DNA of 48,497 bases from Verrucomicrobiota bacterium (GTDB taxonomy: Bacteria; Verrucomicrobiota; Verrucomicrobiia; Opitutales; UBA953): NCBI GenBank assembly GCA_016871725.1, contig VHCL01000008.1:1-48497 (forward strand), read 5' to 3'. This document shows, one piece after another, positions 30,971-41,247 of this stretch. The notes beneath the pieces were generated by a model. It ran no database searches. It was not told the origin of the DNA and was given only the letters and a program-made list of their open reading frames with translations. A program made the translations under genes and the position numbers. The first letter of the stretch is position 1. Each line of letters starts with the position of its first letter.

Positions 30971-33900
30971 TTATTTGGCGTGGGGCTTGGCGCCGTGGGC
31001 GTCACCGTGGGCGGGAGCGGCGTGGGCGTCGCCGTGCGGGGCGCCGTGCGCCTCGCGGCCGGCCATCTCGACGCGCGAGAGCGGGACGAGGTTGGCGCCG
31101 GGCATGCGGAGGTTGAGGTTGCGCAGCTTGGCCTGGTAGGTCGTGCGCGGACGGGTGTTGAGGTAGGTCAGCGCGCCGTAGGTGCGGCTCGAAGCCTTGG
31201 CCTTGGCGACGCGGGTCTTGGGGTCGGTGATGTCGCCGAACTCGATCGCGCCGGCCGGGCAGGCCTGCTGGCAGGCGACCTTGATGGCGCCGTCGCGGAC
31301 GTTGATGTCGGCCGAATTGCGGGCGCGGACCTTGGCCTGGATCTTGGCCTCCTGGATGCGCTGGACGCAGTAGGTGCACTTCTCCATGACGCCGCGCATG
31401 CGCACGGAGACGTCGGGGTTCTTCTGCAGCTGCGGGAGGTCGGCGGGATCCTTGACCGCCTTCTCGGGTCCGAGGGGGCCTTCGTAGTAGTGGCCGTCGA
31501 CGCGCTTGTTGAAGTCGAGGAAGTTGAAGCGGCGGACCTTGTACGGGCAGTTGTTCGCGCAGTAGCGGGTGCCGATGCAACGGTTGTAGGCCATCGTGTT
31601 GAGGCCCTGGTCGTCGTGGACGGTGGCGTTGGCGGGGCAGACGGTCTCGCACGGGGCGGTCTCGCAATGCATGCACGCGACGCCCATGAAGGTGACCTGC
31701 GGGTCCTCGGGGATCGCGTTGCCGGCGGCGGCGCGGCCGTCGAAGAAGTAGCGGTCCAGGCGGATCCAGTGCATGTTGCGGCCCTTGAGCACCTGCTCGC
31801 GGCCGACGACGGGGATGTTGTTCTCGGACTGGCACGCGGTCACGCACGCGTTGCAACCGGTGCAGGTGTTGAGGTCGATCGACATGCCCCACTGCTGGAG
31901 CTGCGGGAACTTGTCCTCGTGGCCCCGCCAGACGGCGACGTTCGGGGCGACGGTGTGGTCCGGGTGCTCGTAGGCGGAGTTGCCGCGCGGGGTGGTGACC
32001 GCCTTCTGGGCGGGCGACATCTTGCCGTCCTTGCCGTAGACGGCGGGCGCGTGGCCGTCGATGCCGAGCTTGGCGAAGTCCTGGTTCTTCTTGAGGTCCT
32101 CGACGTTGCCTTCGCGGATGATGTCGCGGCCTTCCATCGACCAGTGGTCCTGCATGTTGCAGACGGCGACGGTGGCGTCCGAGAGCGTGAGCCTGGCGCC
32201 CGTGCGGACGGCGGGTTCGGCGGCGGCGACCAGCGGGTAGGCGTCGAAGCCGTTGCCGGTGACGCGGCCGGCGAGGCGTTCGTCGACGCGCGTGGCGACG
32301 CGGCCGGCGACGCGACGGCCGAAGCCGAGCTGCAGGCCGATCGTGTGGTCGGCCATGCCGGGCATGATGAAGACGGGACCGGTGACGGACTTGCCGCCCA
32401 CGGTGACGGTGGCGACGCGGCAGATCAGGCGGCCGTCGACGAGCTGGTTGATGTTCCGGTTGAGCGCGCCGATCTTGTTGATGACCATCGCCTCGGGCTC
32501 GATGGCGAGCTTCGCGGCGAACTTCGGGCTGACGAGGATGACGTTCTCCCAGACGGTCTTGGTCATGGGATCCGGAGCCTCGGCGAGCCAGCCGTTGTTG
32601 GCCAGGAGGCCGTCGCCGGCGTGGACGCTGGGGAGGAGACGGACTTCGAGGGCGTCGAAGGAGAGGGCCGGCGCCGCGTAGGCGTTGAGCGCGGCGACGC
32701 CGACGGACTGGGGCTTGGCCGCGGCGAAGGCGGTGCCGGCGAGCACGCCCTCGGCGAGCCAGGCGGCGAAGGCTTCGTCGGTGACGTTCTTCGAGAGGGA
32801 ATTGAAGGTCTCGCGGACGAGCGCGTGCGGCTCCCTGTCGGAACCGGCGAAGGGCGCGAGGACGTCGAGCTCGGTGACCGTCGCGAAGAGCGGATCGATC
32901 ATCGGCTGCACCGGCACGTAAGTGCCGTCGAGCGTGCGGCCGTCGGACCAGCTCTCGAGGTAGTGCGAGGCGGCGAGGAAGGTGCCGGCGGCGGCCTTCA
33001 CGGCGGCCGAGGTCTCGTCGAAGGACGGACCATGGTAGCCGAGGCGGACGACCTGCTTGGCGGCCTTGATCGCGGCGGCGAAGTTCACGTCGGCCGGCGC
33101 GTCGTAGACGGGGTTGCCGCCGAGGATGACGAGAGTCTTGGCCGGCTGGGCGACGAGCGTGGCGAGCGACGCGGCGGCCGGAGCCGGCGCGGCGACGTAA
33201 CGGACCGCGGCGCCGAGCGCCTGGTTCGCGAGGAAGACGGCGCGATGCGCGTCGGCGGAGAGATGGTCGCCGGCGACGATGAGGGCTTCGCCTTTGGCGG
33301 CCTTGACGAGGTCGGCCACGCATTCGGTGACCCACTTGGCGTCGACGTGGATGCCCGAGACCTTCGCCTTGAGGGCGGCGGCGTCGGCGGAACCCTTCTG
33401 CGCGAGGACTTCGGCGGCGAAGAGCAGCGCGAGGCCGGAGATGTGCGAGGAGGCGGCGCGGAGACGGTGGTCGGCGGCGGCGCCGGTGAGCGAGAAGACG
33501 GACTCGACGACGTAGAGGCGCGTCATCTTCTCGGCCTCGGCGGCCGTGTCGGCACGGCGGGCGGAGGAATAGGCGCGGGTGTCTTCGACGGTCGCGTCAT
33601 GGGCGCCGAGGAAGTCGCGGTCGAGGCTCAGCACGCGGCGGGCCTTGGCGTAGTCAGGGAGCGCGCGGGCGCCGAGGACGGCGTCGGCGCGGTTCTGGGC
33701 GACCGGGGTGTACTCGACCCAGCGGGCCTGCGGGTAGGCGGCCTTGAGGGCGGCGACGAGGCGGGCGCGCGTCGGGGAGGTGGACGGGCGGGCGAGGAAG
33801 GCGAGACCGGCGCCGGCGTCGGCCTTGGCCGAGGCGGCGAGGCCGCGGAGGAACGCGCGGGCGGCGGCGACGGAGAGGACGGAACCGTCGGCGGCGAGGG

Positions 33901-34372
33901 AAGCCTGCGCGCGGTCCGGATCGTACATGTCGAGCACGCTGGCCTGGGCGAACTTCGAGGAGGCGCCGCCGTTGGCGCGGTGGCTCGGATTGCCTTCGAT
34001 CTTGGTCGGACGATGCTGGTGCGTCTCGACGAGGATCGGCTGGTTGGCGTGTTCGCCGGGGAAGGACGAGGCGTAGTACGTGGCGACGCCGGGGATGGTG
34101 TTCTCCGGCTGCTTGGCGTAAGGAAGCGTGTGGTTGCGGGGCTCGCGGCAGCCGGCGAGGCCGAGGCCGGCGAGGCCGAACGAGGCGCCCATGAGCATCA
34201 GGAACTCGCGGCGTTCGACGGAGGAGATGGCGGAGGCGCCGTCCAGGAACTCGCGCTCGGCGCGGGTGCGGAACTCGGGCGACTTGTTGCGCTCGTCGAG
34301 GCTGCGCCAGTACGAGGGACCGGTCGGCTCGCCGGGCTGGGCCGCGGGGTGTTCGAAGACTTTCTTGCTCAT
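30971..34372 (-). CDS. actB: Alternative complex III iron-sulfur/molybdopterin-like subunit ActB
   Basis: Large periplasmic subunit of 1133 residues. A Tat signal is seen at about 53-75 (ERREFLMLMGASFGLAGLGLAGC) with a lipobox LAGC. It is followed by a molybdopterin-oxidoreductase-like domain (about 90-800) that in known complexes holds no cofactor. A four-cluster ferredoxin domain then spans about 837-1038: CTGCNACVTAC, CMHCETAPCETVC, CIGTRYCANNCPYKVRRFNF and CTYC...CQQAC. The last 30 residues are rich in GDAH-like repeats with six histidines, an unusual tail. It follows actA by 18 bases. Confidence 0.95.
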   Translation of the reverse strand: MSKKVFEHPAAQPGEPTGPSYWRSLDERNKSPEFRTRAEREFLDGASAISSVERREFLMLMGASFGLAGLGLAGCREPRNHTLPYAKQPENTIPGVATYYASSFPGEHANQPILVETHQHRPTKIEGNPSHRANGGASSKFAQASVLDMYDPDRAQASLAADGSVLSVAAARAFLRGLAASAKADAGAGLAFLARPSTSPTRARLVAALKAAYPQARWVEYTPVAQNRADAVLGARALPDYAKARRVLSLDRDFLGAHDATVEDTRAYSSARRADTAAEAEKMTRLYVVESVFSLTGAAADHRLRAASSHISGLALLFAAEVLAQKGSADAAALKAKVSGIHVDAKWVTECVADLVKAAKGEALIVAGDHLSADAHRAVFLANQALGAAVRYVAAPAPAAASLATLVAQPAKTLVILGGNPVYDAPADVNFAAAIKAAKQVVRLGYHGPSFDETSAAVKAAAGTFLAASHYLESWSDGRTLDGTYVPVQPMIDPLFATVTELDVLAPFAGSDREPHALVRETFNSLSKNVTDEAFAAWLAEGVLAGTAFAAAKPQSVGVAALNAYAAPALSFDALEVRLLPSVHAGDGLLANNGWLAEAPDPMTKTVWENVILVSPKFAAKLAIEPEAMVINKIGALNRNINQLVDGRLICRVATVTVGGKSVTGPVFIMPGMADHTIGLQLGFGRRVAGRVATRVDERLAGRVTGNGFDAYPLVAAAEPAVRTGARLTLSDATVAVCNMQDHWSMEGRDIIREGNVEDLKKNQDFAKLGIDGHAPAVYGKDGKMSPAQKAVTTPRGNSAYEHPDHTVAPNVAVWRGHEDKFPQLQQWGMSIDLNTCTGCNACVTACQSENNIPVVGREQVLKGRNMHWIRLDRYFFDGRAAAGNAIPEDPQVTFMGVACMHCETAPCETVCPANATVHDDQGLNTMAYNRCIGTRYCANNCPYKVRRFNFLDFNKRVDGHYYEGPLGPEKAVKDPADLPQLQKNPDVSVRMRGVMEKCTYCVQRIQEAKIQAKVRARNSADINVRDGAIKVACQQACPAGAIEFGDITDPKTRVAKAKASSRTYGALTYLNTRPRTTYQAKLRNLNLRMPGANLVPLSRVEMAGREAHGAPHGDAHAAPAHGDAHGAKPHAK

Positions 34373-34390
34373 CGGAAAAGGCGTGGGGGA

Positions 34391-35092
34391 TTAGCGGTGG
34401 CAGCCCGAGCAGCTCTGGGGAGGATTGACCTTCCAGTCGTGCACGAACTTCGTGCCGTCGGCGGTCTGCTGGGCGGGAGTGGCGGCCTGGTAGGCGAGGT
34501 CGGTGACCTTCTCGACCGGACGCAGGACCTGCTCGGGATTGCGGTGGCAATCGAGGCAGAAGGACATGTTCAGGGATTTCTGCTGGCCGACGACGACCTG
34601 CTGGTCGATGCGGCCGTGGCACTCGACGCAGCTGACGCCGCGGTTCACGTGGACCGCGTGGTTGAAGTACACGTAGTCGGGCACCTTGTGGACCTTGACC
34701 CAGCGGATCGCCTCGCCCGTCTCCATGCTCTTCTTGACGAGCGCCAGCGCGGGGCTGTCGGTCTTCACCTGGCTGTGGCAGTTCCAGCAGGTGTTGGTGG
34801 TCGGCACGTTCGAGTGGCCCGACTTGTCCACGTAGTTGTGGCAGTAGCGGCAATCGAGGCCGAGGACCGAATCAGGACCGGCGTGGAAGGAGTGGTCGAA
34901 GGCGACGGGCTGGTCGGGCGTGTATCCGACGTTCAGATACTTGTTGGTGGCGTACTCGTTGACCGCGGCGGCCACGACGACGGCGGTGACCAGGAGGCAG
35001 ACGAGGACCTGGAACGGGGCGGCGTTGATCGCCCGGGAGAAGAAGTTACCGCGGGGGGCCGGGCGGTTGAGGTATTCGAGGAGCTTGCGCAT
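34391..35092 (-). CDS. actA: Alternative complex III pentaheme cytochrome ActA
   Basis: First gene of the complex III operon, a 233-residue pentaheme cytochrome with one N-terminal membrane anchor (about 27-45). Five CxxCH sites are seen: C81-H85, C102-H106, C155-H159, C179-H183 and C228-H232. The spacing and the FDHSFHAGPDSVLGLDCRYCH and YFNHAVHVNRGVSCVECHGRI segments are standard. It takes electrons from the ActB clusters and passes them to ActE or soluble carriers. The start at 35092 is followed by a basic leader and anchor. The promoter should lie in the A/T-rich region 35130-35300. Confidence 0.95.
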   Translation of the reverse strand: MRKLLEYLNRPAPRGNFFSRAINAAPFQVLVCLLVTAVVVAAAVNEYATNKYLNVGYTPDQPVAFDHSFHAGPDSVLGLDCRYCHNYVDKSGHSNVPTTNTCWNCHSQVKTDSPALALVKKSMETGEAIRWVKVHKVPDYVYFNHAVHVNRGVSCVECHGRIDQQVVVGQQKSLNMSFCLDCHRNPEQVLRPVEKVTDLAYQAATPAQQTADGTKFVHDWKVNPPQSCSGCHR

Positions 35093-35280
35093 CGCGTTCA
35101 GACGAAGGGATTGGCGGGTTTTTTGACCGAAGAAGCACGAAAGGCGGCAACCCTTCGCAATCCAAATTTGAGGGGTTTTAGTCGCTTTTCTATGGTTCCC
35201 TGTGGATGAGGGCTATGATTGGGTGTGAATGGGTTGTGATTAGATAAATTAAGTCTTTAAATATCAGTATTTTACAAAGT

Positions 35281-35295
35281 TTAGAATTATTCTAA
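35281..35295 (-). promoter_or_regulatory. Perfect 7-1-7 inverted repeat, Fur/PerR-type operator candidate
   Basis: TTAGAAT-T-ATTCTAA is a perfect palindrome with a single central base. It fits the general PerR/Fur-family operator pattern NTANAANNATTNTAN at every fixed position. It lies about 190 bp upstream of the actA start and beside the weak promoter-like TTGTAA, in position to control the complex III operon. No Fur-family regulator gene is in the window. Confidence 0.5.
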
Positions 35296-35341
35296 GAAAG
35301 ACACCCCTCCCCTGCCCATTGCTTGCTCGTTTCCAAACTAT

Positions 35342-35391
35342 TAGGCCAGCCGACGGAAACCCCCAGAGAGGCTTATCCGTTGGCTGGCCTA
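35342..35391 (-). terminator. Long hairpin past tpiA, probable terminator
   Basis: A 16-bp stem (35342-35357 with 35376-35391) has a single G-T wobble and an 18-base loop. It lies 20 bases past the tpiA stop. The minus-strand continuation TAATAGTTTGG is not a strong T tract, so termination may be weak or Rho-assisted, or the hairpin may protect the mRNA end. Confidence 0.5.
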
Positions 35392-35410
35392 TGCGGGTCG
35401 GGGACCTTGA

Positions 35411-36187
35411 TCAGCGGCTCAGGGACTTCGCGGCGCTGCGGACGAGGTCCACGAAGCTCTTGGCCTCGAGGGAGGCGCCGCCGATCAGGCCGCCGTCGAT
35501 GTCATGCTCGGCGAGGAGGGCGTCGGCGTTGTCCGGCTTCATCGAGCCGCCGTAGAGGATGCGCACGCGGGCCGCGGTCTCGGCGCCGAACTGGCTGACG
35601 AGCAGCGAGCGGATGAAGGCGTGGACCTCCTGGGCCATGGCCGGGGTGGCGGTCTTGCCGGTGCCGATCGCCCAGACGGGCTCGTAGGCGATGATGACCT
35701 GTTCGGCCTTGCCCGCGGGGACGCCGGCGAGACCGAGCTCGACCTGACGCTTCACCACGGCGTTCGTGGTGCCGGCTTCGCGCTCCGAGAGCAGCTCGCC
35801 GACGCAGAGGATGGGCTTGAGGGACGCGGCCAAGGCGGCGTTGACCTTGCGGTTGATGAAGGCGTCGTCTTCGCCGAACAGGCTGCGTCGCTCGCTGTGG
35901 CCGAGGATCACGTAGCCGACGTGCAGGTCGCGGAGCATCGCGGCCGAGACTTCGCCGGTGAAGGCGCCGTTGGCCTTGTCGTGCATGTTCTGGGCGCCGA
36001 CGGCGAGGTGGGTGCCTTCGGCGGCCGCGCTCACCGCGGAGAGCGCGGTGAAGGGCGGGCAGAGGACCACCTGGACGGCGGACTCGATGCCGACGGCGGC
36101 GGCGATGGCCTTGGCGAGCTCGGTGCCTTCGGTGGCCGTCTTGTTCATCTTCCAGTTACCGGCGATGAGGGGGGTGCGGGCGGACAT
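35411..36187 (-). CDS. tpiA: Triose-phosphate isomerase
   Basis: Interconverts dihydroxyacetone phosphate and glyceraldehyde 3-phosphate. The 258-residue protein has normal length. Catalytic residues are Lys13 in GNWKMNK, the His of ILGHSERR and the Glu of AYEPVWAIGTG, with the phosphate loop YGGSMKPDNA. The frame is open far upstream into pgk, but ATG 36187 gives the canonical MSARTPLIAGNWKMN. It is 41 bases after pgk and probably co-transcribed with it. Confidence 0.97.
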   Translation of the reverse strand: MSARTPLIAGNWKMNKTATEGTELAKAIAAAVGIESAVQVVLCPPFTALSAVSAAAEGTHLAVGAQNMHDKANGAFTGEVSAAMLRDLHVGYVILGHSERRSLFGEDDAFINRKVNAALAASLKPILCVGELLSEREAGTTNAVVKRQVELGLAGVPAGKAEQVIIAYEPVWAIGTGKTATPAMAQEVHAFIRSLLVSQFGAETAARVRILYGGSMKPDNADALLAEHDIDGGLIGGASLEAKSFVDLVRSAAKSLSR

Positions 36188-36228
36188 GGGTGTGGTGCGG
36201 ATGTGTGTGGATGAGGTTCCGGAGGGGG

Positions 36229-37473
36229 TCAGGCCGAGAGCGCCGCGACGCCGGGGAGGGTCTTGCCTTCGAGGTACTCGAGGGAGGCGCCGCCGCCGGT
36301 CGAGCAATGCGAGACCTTGGCGTCGACGCCGAACTTCTTGGCCGCGGTGGCGGTGTCGCCGCCGCCGACGATGGTGATCGCGCCGCGTTCCGTGGCCTTG
36401 GCCACGGCCGCCGCCATGGCCTTGGAGCCGACGGCGAACTTCTCGAATTCGAACACGCCGCACGGGCCGTTCCAGACCACCGTGCCGGCGCGGCCGATGG
36501 CGGCCTCATAGAGTTTGATGGACTCGGGACCGCAGTCCATGCCTTCCCAGCCGGCGGGGATGCCGGACTGCATGGTGGCGGGCCGGGTGTTGGAATCAGG
36601 GGAGAACTTGTCGCCGCAGACGAAGTCGACCGGGAGCGTGACCTTCACGCCGCGGGCCTTGGCCTTGTCGAGCAGCTCCTGGACGATCTTGGCGCCTTCG
36701 GCGTCGAAGAGGGAGTTGCCGATCTCCATGCCGTCGCAGACCTTGCGGAAGGTGTAGGCCATGCCGCCGCCGATGATGATCTCGTCGGCCTTCTCGATGA
36801 GGTTGCGGATGAGGGGGATCTTGTCGGCGATCTTGGCGCCGCCGAGGATGGCGAGGAGCGGGCGTTGCGGGTTGTTGAGCACGGTGTCGAAGGCCTTGAG
36901 CTCGGCTTCGAGCAGGAAACCGGCGGCCTTGCGGGGCAGATTGACGCCGACCATCGAGGAGTGGGCGCGGTGGGCGGTGCCGAAGGCGTCGTTCACGTAG
37001 ACGTCGCCCAGACGCGAGAGAGAGGCCCTGAATTCGGCCACTTCGGCGGGGTCGGCCTTCTGGCTGGTGCCGTCCTCGAGCTTCACCTTGCCCTCTTCCT
37101 CGATGTGGAAGCGCAGGTTCTCGAGGAGCAGGATCTCGCCGGGCTTGAGGGCCTTGGCGGCGGCTTCGGCCTCGGCGCCCACGCAGGCGGCGACGAACTT
37201 CACCGGCTTGCCGAGGAGCTTCTCGAGCTCGGCGGCCACGGGGCGGAGGGAGAACTTCTCGACGACCTTGCCGTCCGGACGGCCGAGGTGGGACATCAGC
37301 ACCAGGGAGGCGCCGCCTTCGAGCAGGAACTTGATCGTCGGCAGGGCCGCGGCGATGCGCTGGGTATTCGTGATGGCGCCGGTCTTCTTGTCCTGGGGGA
37401 CGTTGAAGTCGACACGGACGAGGACACGCTGGCCCTGGACGGAGCCGAGTTCGCGGAGGGTAGGAGCAGGCAT
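36229..37473 (-). CDS. pgk: Phosphoglycerate kinase
   Basis: Transfers phosphate between 1,3-bisphosphoglycerate and ADP. The 414-residue protein has normal length. Signature elements are [11 protein letters not shown] near the N-terminus, [34 protein letters not shown], the nucleotide loop around WNGPCGVFE and GGGDTATAA near the C-terminus. The ATG 37473 gives [12 protein letters not shown]; longer in-frame sequence upstream lacks family similarity. It is separated from gap by 164 bp holding a terminator, so pgk-tpiA likely has its own promoter. Confidence 0.97.
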   Translation of the reverse strand: MPAPTLRELGSVQGQRVLVRVDFNVPQDKKTGAITNTQRIAAALPTIKFLLEGGASLVLMSHLGRPDGKVVEKFSLRPVAAELEKLLGKPVKFVAACVGAEAEAAAKALKPGEILLLENLRFHIEEEGKVKLEDGTSQKADPAEVAEFRASLSRLGDVYVNDAFGTAHRAHSSMVGVNLPRKAAGFLLEAELKAFDTVLNNPQRPLLAILGGAKIADKIPLIRNLIEKADEIIIGGGMAYTFRKVCDGMEIGNSLFDAEGAKIVQELLDKAKARGVKVTLPVDFVCGDKFSPDSNTRPATMQSGIPAGWEGMDCGPESIKLYEAAIGRAGTVVWNGPCGVFEFEKFAVGSKAMAAAVAKATERGAITIVGGGDTATAAKKFGVDAKVSHCSTGGGASLEYLEGKTLPGVAALSA

Positions 37474-37580
37474 GGTGGTGAAAGGCAGCAGAGAAAGGCG
37501 TAAGCCGAGGGGTGGGAAGAACAAACCGCCCACGGCCTCGCAAACCGTCGTAACCGCCCCACCCCACCCCGTCCGGAGCC

Positions 37581-37616
37581 CAAAACAAGACAGGCGGCCC
37601 GGATGGGCCGCCTGTC
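37581..37616 (-). terminator. Rho-independent terminator of gap
   Basis: A perfect 12-bp stem (37589-37600 with 37605-37616, loop GGAT) starts 22 bases past the gap stop. On the minus strand it is followed by TTGTTTTG, a good T-rich tail. It separates gap from pgk-tpiA at the transcript level. Confidence 0.88.
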
Positions 37617-37637
37617 GCGGAAGAACCTGAGCCGGGC

Positions 37638-38771
<1,134 letters not shown>

Positions 38772-41165
38772 TCAGGCCCCGGCGGACCAGACGGCGGCGG
38801 CCAAAGGCGGCAGGATGACCCGGTCCCCCTCGATCCGCGGCACGGGCCCAGGGGCATGCAGGCAGGAGGGGAACGGCGAAAGCACCACGGGCGTCCAGTC
38901 CCCGGTCCGCGGCAAGGCGAGGGCGACTTCCCGGTCATGCGGATTGCAGGCCAGGAGCACCCGCGCCGGCCCGAGCAGTCCGTCGGCGTTGAGGACGGCG
39001 ACGAAGGCCTCCCCGTCGGCCTGATGGGTGACCCGCATCCAGCCCGGGGACACGGCCGCGCGCGGGCGCAGGCCGGCGCCGGCCGCCGAGAGGCGGAAGC
39101 CGACCAGCCGGGCGACGAACTCGTGCTCGGACCGGAAACGCTCGCGGCGCACGGGATCCAGGCGGTTGAGGTCGCCGCGGCGCCAGGTATTGCTCACGCC
39201 GCGCTTGGTCGCGAGGAAATCCTGGCCGGCGCAGAGCATCGGCACGCCGGCGGAGCAGAGCAGGATCGCGTGCATGAGGCGCGTGCGCAGGACGTCGCGG
39301 GGCGCCGGATCGAGGGCGTCGCCGCCCGCGCGCTCGGTGATGCGGTCGAGCCAGGCCATGTCGTCGTGCGACTGCGCGTATCGCAGCCGCGCCGAGGGCC
39401 GGAAGGCGCACGCCGCCACGTGGTGGAGCAGGTCCGCCGCGCGCGCGTGTCCGCGCACGTAGGCGGGAAGGAATTCGCGGAAAGCGTCGTCCCAGCTGGT
39501 CCAGCTGGTGTGGTCGAGGTCGCGCGCGGTGTGCCCGCGGAAGCTCCAGGGCTCGGCGATGAGGATCTTGTGCGGCGCGCGGAAGCGGAAGTCGGCCTCG
39601 ATCTCGCGCAGCAGCGGCGTGCCCAGCAGCTCGGCGAGGTCGAGCCGGACGCCGTCGACGCCGAGCACCTCGGTCCAGTGACGCAGCGCGGCGTGCACGA
39701 GCCGCTTGAACATCGGCGCCTCGGCGCGCACGTCGTTGCCGCAGCCGCTCCAGTTGGTGAGCCGTCCCTGCGGGTCGACGCGGTAATAATACGGGGCGTC
39801 GATCGCGCCGAGGCCGTTGGGGGCGCCGAAATGGTTCAGCACGACGTCCATGATGACGGCGAGCCCGGCCTCATGGCAGGCGCGCACGAGGTCGCGGAAC
39901 TCCTCCATCGCGACGACGCCGGGCGCGGAGGCGTAAGGGTTCGCGACGCCGAAGGCGCTGACCGGCATGTAACCCCAGTGATATTCCGCCTTGTCCGCGT
40001 GCTCGAACTCGGCGCAGGGCAGGAGTTCGAGGGCGTTGACGCCGAGGGCGCGCAGGTAGTTGCCCCGCGAGCGCACGTAGCGGGCGAGGTCGCGGTAGCC
40101 GCCGGCCGCCGGCGAGCCTTCGGCCAGGCCGAGCAGGTCGCGGAGGTGGCCTTCGAGGATGACCAGGTCCTCGACCGCCGGCGGGACGAAGCCGTCGGCG
40201 AAGGGCCGCAACGCGTCCGGGCCGACGACGAGGCCCGCGACCTGGCCGGGGCCGACGACCGCGCGGGCCCACGGGTCGACGATGTCGGCGCCGCCGAAAC
40301 GCTCGCCGACCGGATCGCCGTCGGGCGAGGAGACCTGCAGCCAATAATGGGCCCCGGTGAGGTTTTCCGGCCACGTCGCCGACCAGGCGCCCTGCCCTTC
40401 GGGCTTGAGCGCCAGCAGGCGCGTGGCGCCGCCGTCCGCGGGCCGCCAGGTGACTTCGACCGCGCGGGCGCGGGGCGCGAACACCCGGAAGGTCGTCGTC
40501 CGCGGGCCGACCGTCGCGCCGAACCCGCCCGCCGGCTCGAGCACGTCGAGCGGCTCCGAAGCGAGGATGTCGCCCAGTTCCAGCAGCTCGGGCGTCGCGT
40601 AGACCATGCGCACCGGCGCGGCGCTCGGATCGACGTCGGCCGCGTGGAAGCGGAAGACATGGCGGTCGGTGCGCCGACGCGAGATCACGAGGTTGCGATG
40701 ATTGGCTTCGTCGCGCCTCACGTTGTCGGCGTCGTGCGACGGCTCGAGCCAGCGACCGCCTTCGCGGAGGAACTTGAAGACGGTCTCCTCCGCCTCGCCG
40801 AGGACTTCGGCGAGATCCGCGGCGAGCTCGAAGCCTTCGGCGCCGGCGACGCAGACCGGACGGAGCCGCCAGCGTTCCATGTCGACGGCGCGACCCCAGT
40901 CATTGAAGGGTCCGGCCACGCTGAGGTCGCCGGCGGCGGCCTCGGGACAGAGCGCCTTCCAGAAGAAGAAATGGACCCGGTCCGCTTCGATCCAATGGCC
41001 CGCGCGGCAGGCCCAGGCGCGGACGTCCGCCGGCTCGAGCAAGGTCAGCCGGGCCGGCGGGTTCAAGGACAGGGGCGGCAGGCCCGGGCAGGTCCAATCA
41101 CGGGCGAGCGCGACCAAGCCGGAGACCTTCGTCTCCCAGCGGGCGCTGGCCAGCTCACGCGTCAT
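38772..41165 (-). CDS. GH13 glycosidase, pullulanase/debranching type, with two N-terminal CBM48-like modules
   Basis: A 797-residue alpha-glucan hydrolase without a signal peptide, so probably cytoplasmic and acting on glycogen. Module one (about 63-160) has LSVAGPFNDWGRAVDMERW and VFKFLREGGRWL, like glycogen-binding CBM48. Module two (about 213-310) begins GFGATVGPRTTTFRVFAPRA. The GH13 barrel has the nucleophile Asp509 (VDGVRLDLAE), acid/base Glu538 (LIAEPW) and Asp601 (YAQSHDDMAW). The LNHFG and YHWGY-P patterns resemble type I pullulanases. ATG 41165 is chosen because upstream in-frame sequence runs into the divergent methyltransferase gene. It may replace GlgX. Confidence 0.85.
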   Translation of the reverse strand: MTRELASARWETKVSGLVALARDWTCPGLPPLSLNPPARLTLLEPADVRAWACRAGHWIEADRVHFFFWKALCPEAAAGDLSVAGPFNDWGRAVDMERWRLRPVCVAGAEGFELAADLAEVLGEAEETVFKFLREGGRWLEPSHDADNVRRDEANHRNLVISRRRTDRHVFRFHAADVDPSAAPVRMVYATPELLELGDILASEPLDVLEPAGGFGATVGPRTTTFRVFAPRARAVEVTWRPADGGATRLLALKPEGQGAWSATWPENLTGAHYWLQVSSPDGDPVGERFGGADIVDPWARAVVGPGQVAGLVVGPDALRPFADGFVPPAVEDLVILEGHLRDLLGLAEGSPAAGGYRDLARYVRSRGNYLRALGVNALELLPCAEFEHADKAEYHWGYMPVSAFGVANPYASAPGVVAMEEFRDLVRACHEAGLAVIMDVVLNHFGAPNGLGAIDAPYYYRVDPQGRLTNWSGCGNDVRAEAPMFKRLVHAALRHWTEVLGVDGVRLDLAELLGTPLLREIEADFRFRAPHKILIAEPWSFRGHTARDLDHTSWTSWDDAFREFLPAYVRGHARAADLLHHVAACAFRPSARLRYAQSHDDMAWLDRITERAGGDALDPAPRDVLRTRLMHAILLCSAGVPMLCAGQDFLATKRGVSNTWRRGDLNRLDPVRRERFRSEHEFVARLVGFRLSAAGAGLRPRAAVSPGWMRVTHQADGEAFVAVLNADGLLGPARVLLACNPHDREVALALPRTGDWTPVVLSPFPSCLHAPGPVPRIEGDRVILPPLAAAVWSAGA

Positions 41166-41247
41166 GCCCCCAAGAGGAAGGACCGGGAAAAAATTGGCGA
41201 GCAAAAGCGGGCTTCCCTCCCGGCCGCCGGCCGCCCACGATGCGGGC

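Larger units (their letters stand above)
35093..35410. other. Gene-free A/T-rich spacer between actA and tpiA
   Basis: These 318 bp hold no credible gene. About 35160-35300 is far more A/T-rich than the window average and must carry the complex III promoter (minus strand). On that strand a TTGTAA at about 35278-35273 is followed 17-18 bases later by ACTTAAT, a weak sigma-70-like pair. A palindrome at 35281-35295 and a long hairpin at 35342-35391 are listed separately. Confidence 0.6.

Noticed and set aside
30980-35209. A 1409-codon open frame on the plus strand opposite actB and actA
   Set aside because: It is the antisense shadow of high-GC genes with clear heme and Fe-S motifs; its translation is a Gly/Val/Asp/Glu-rich low-complexity sequence with no domain.
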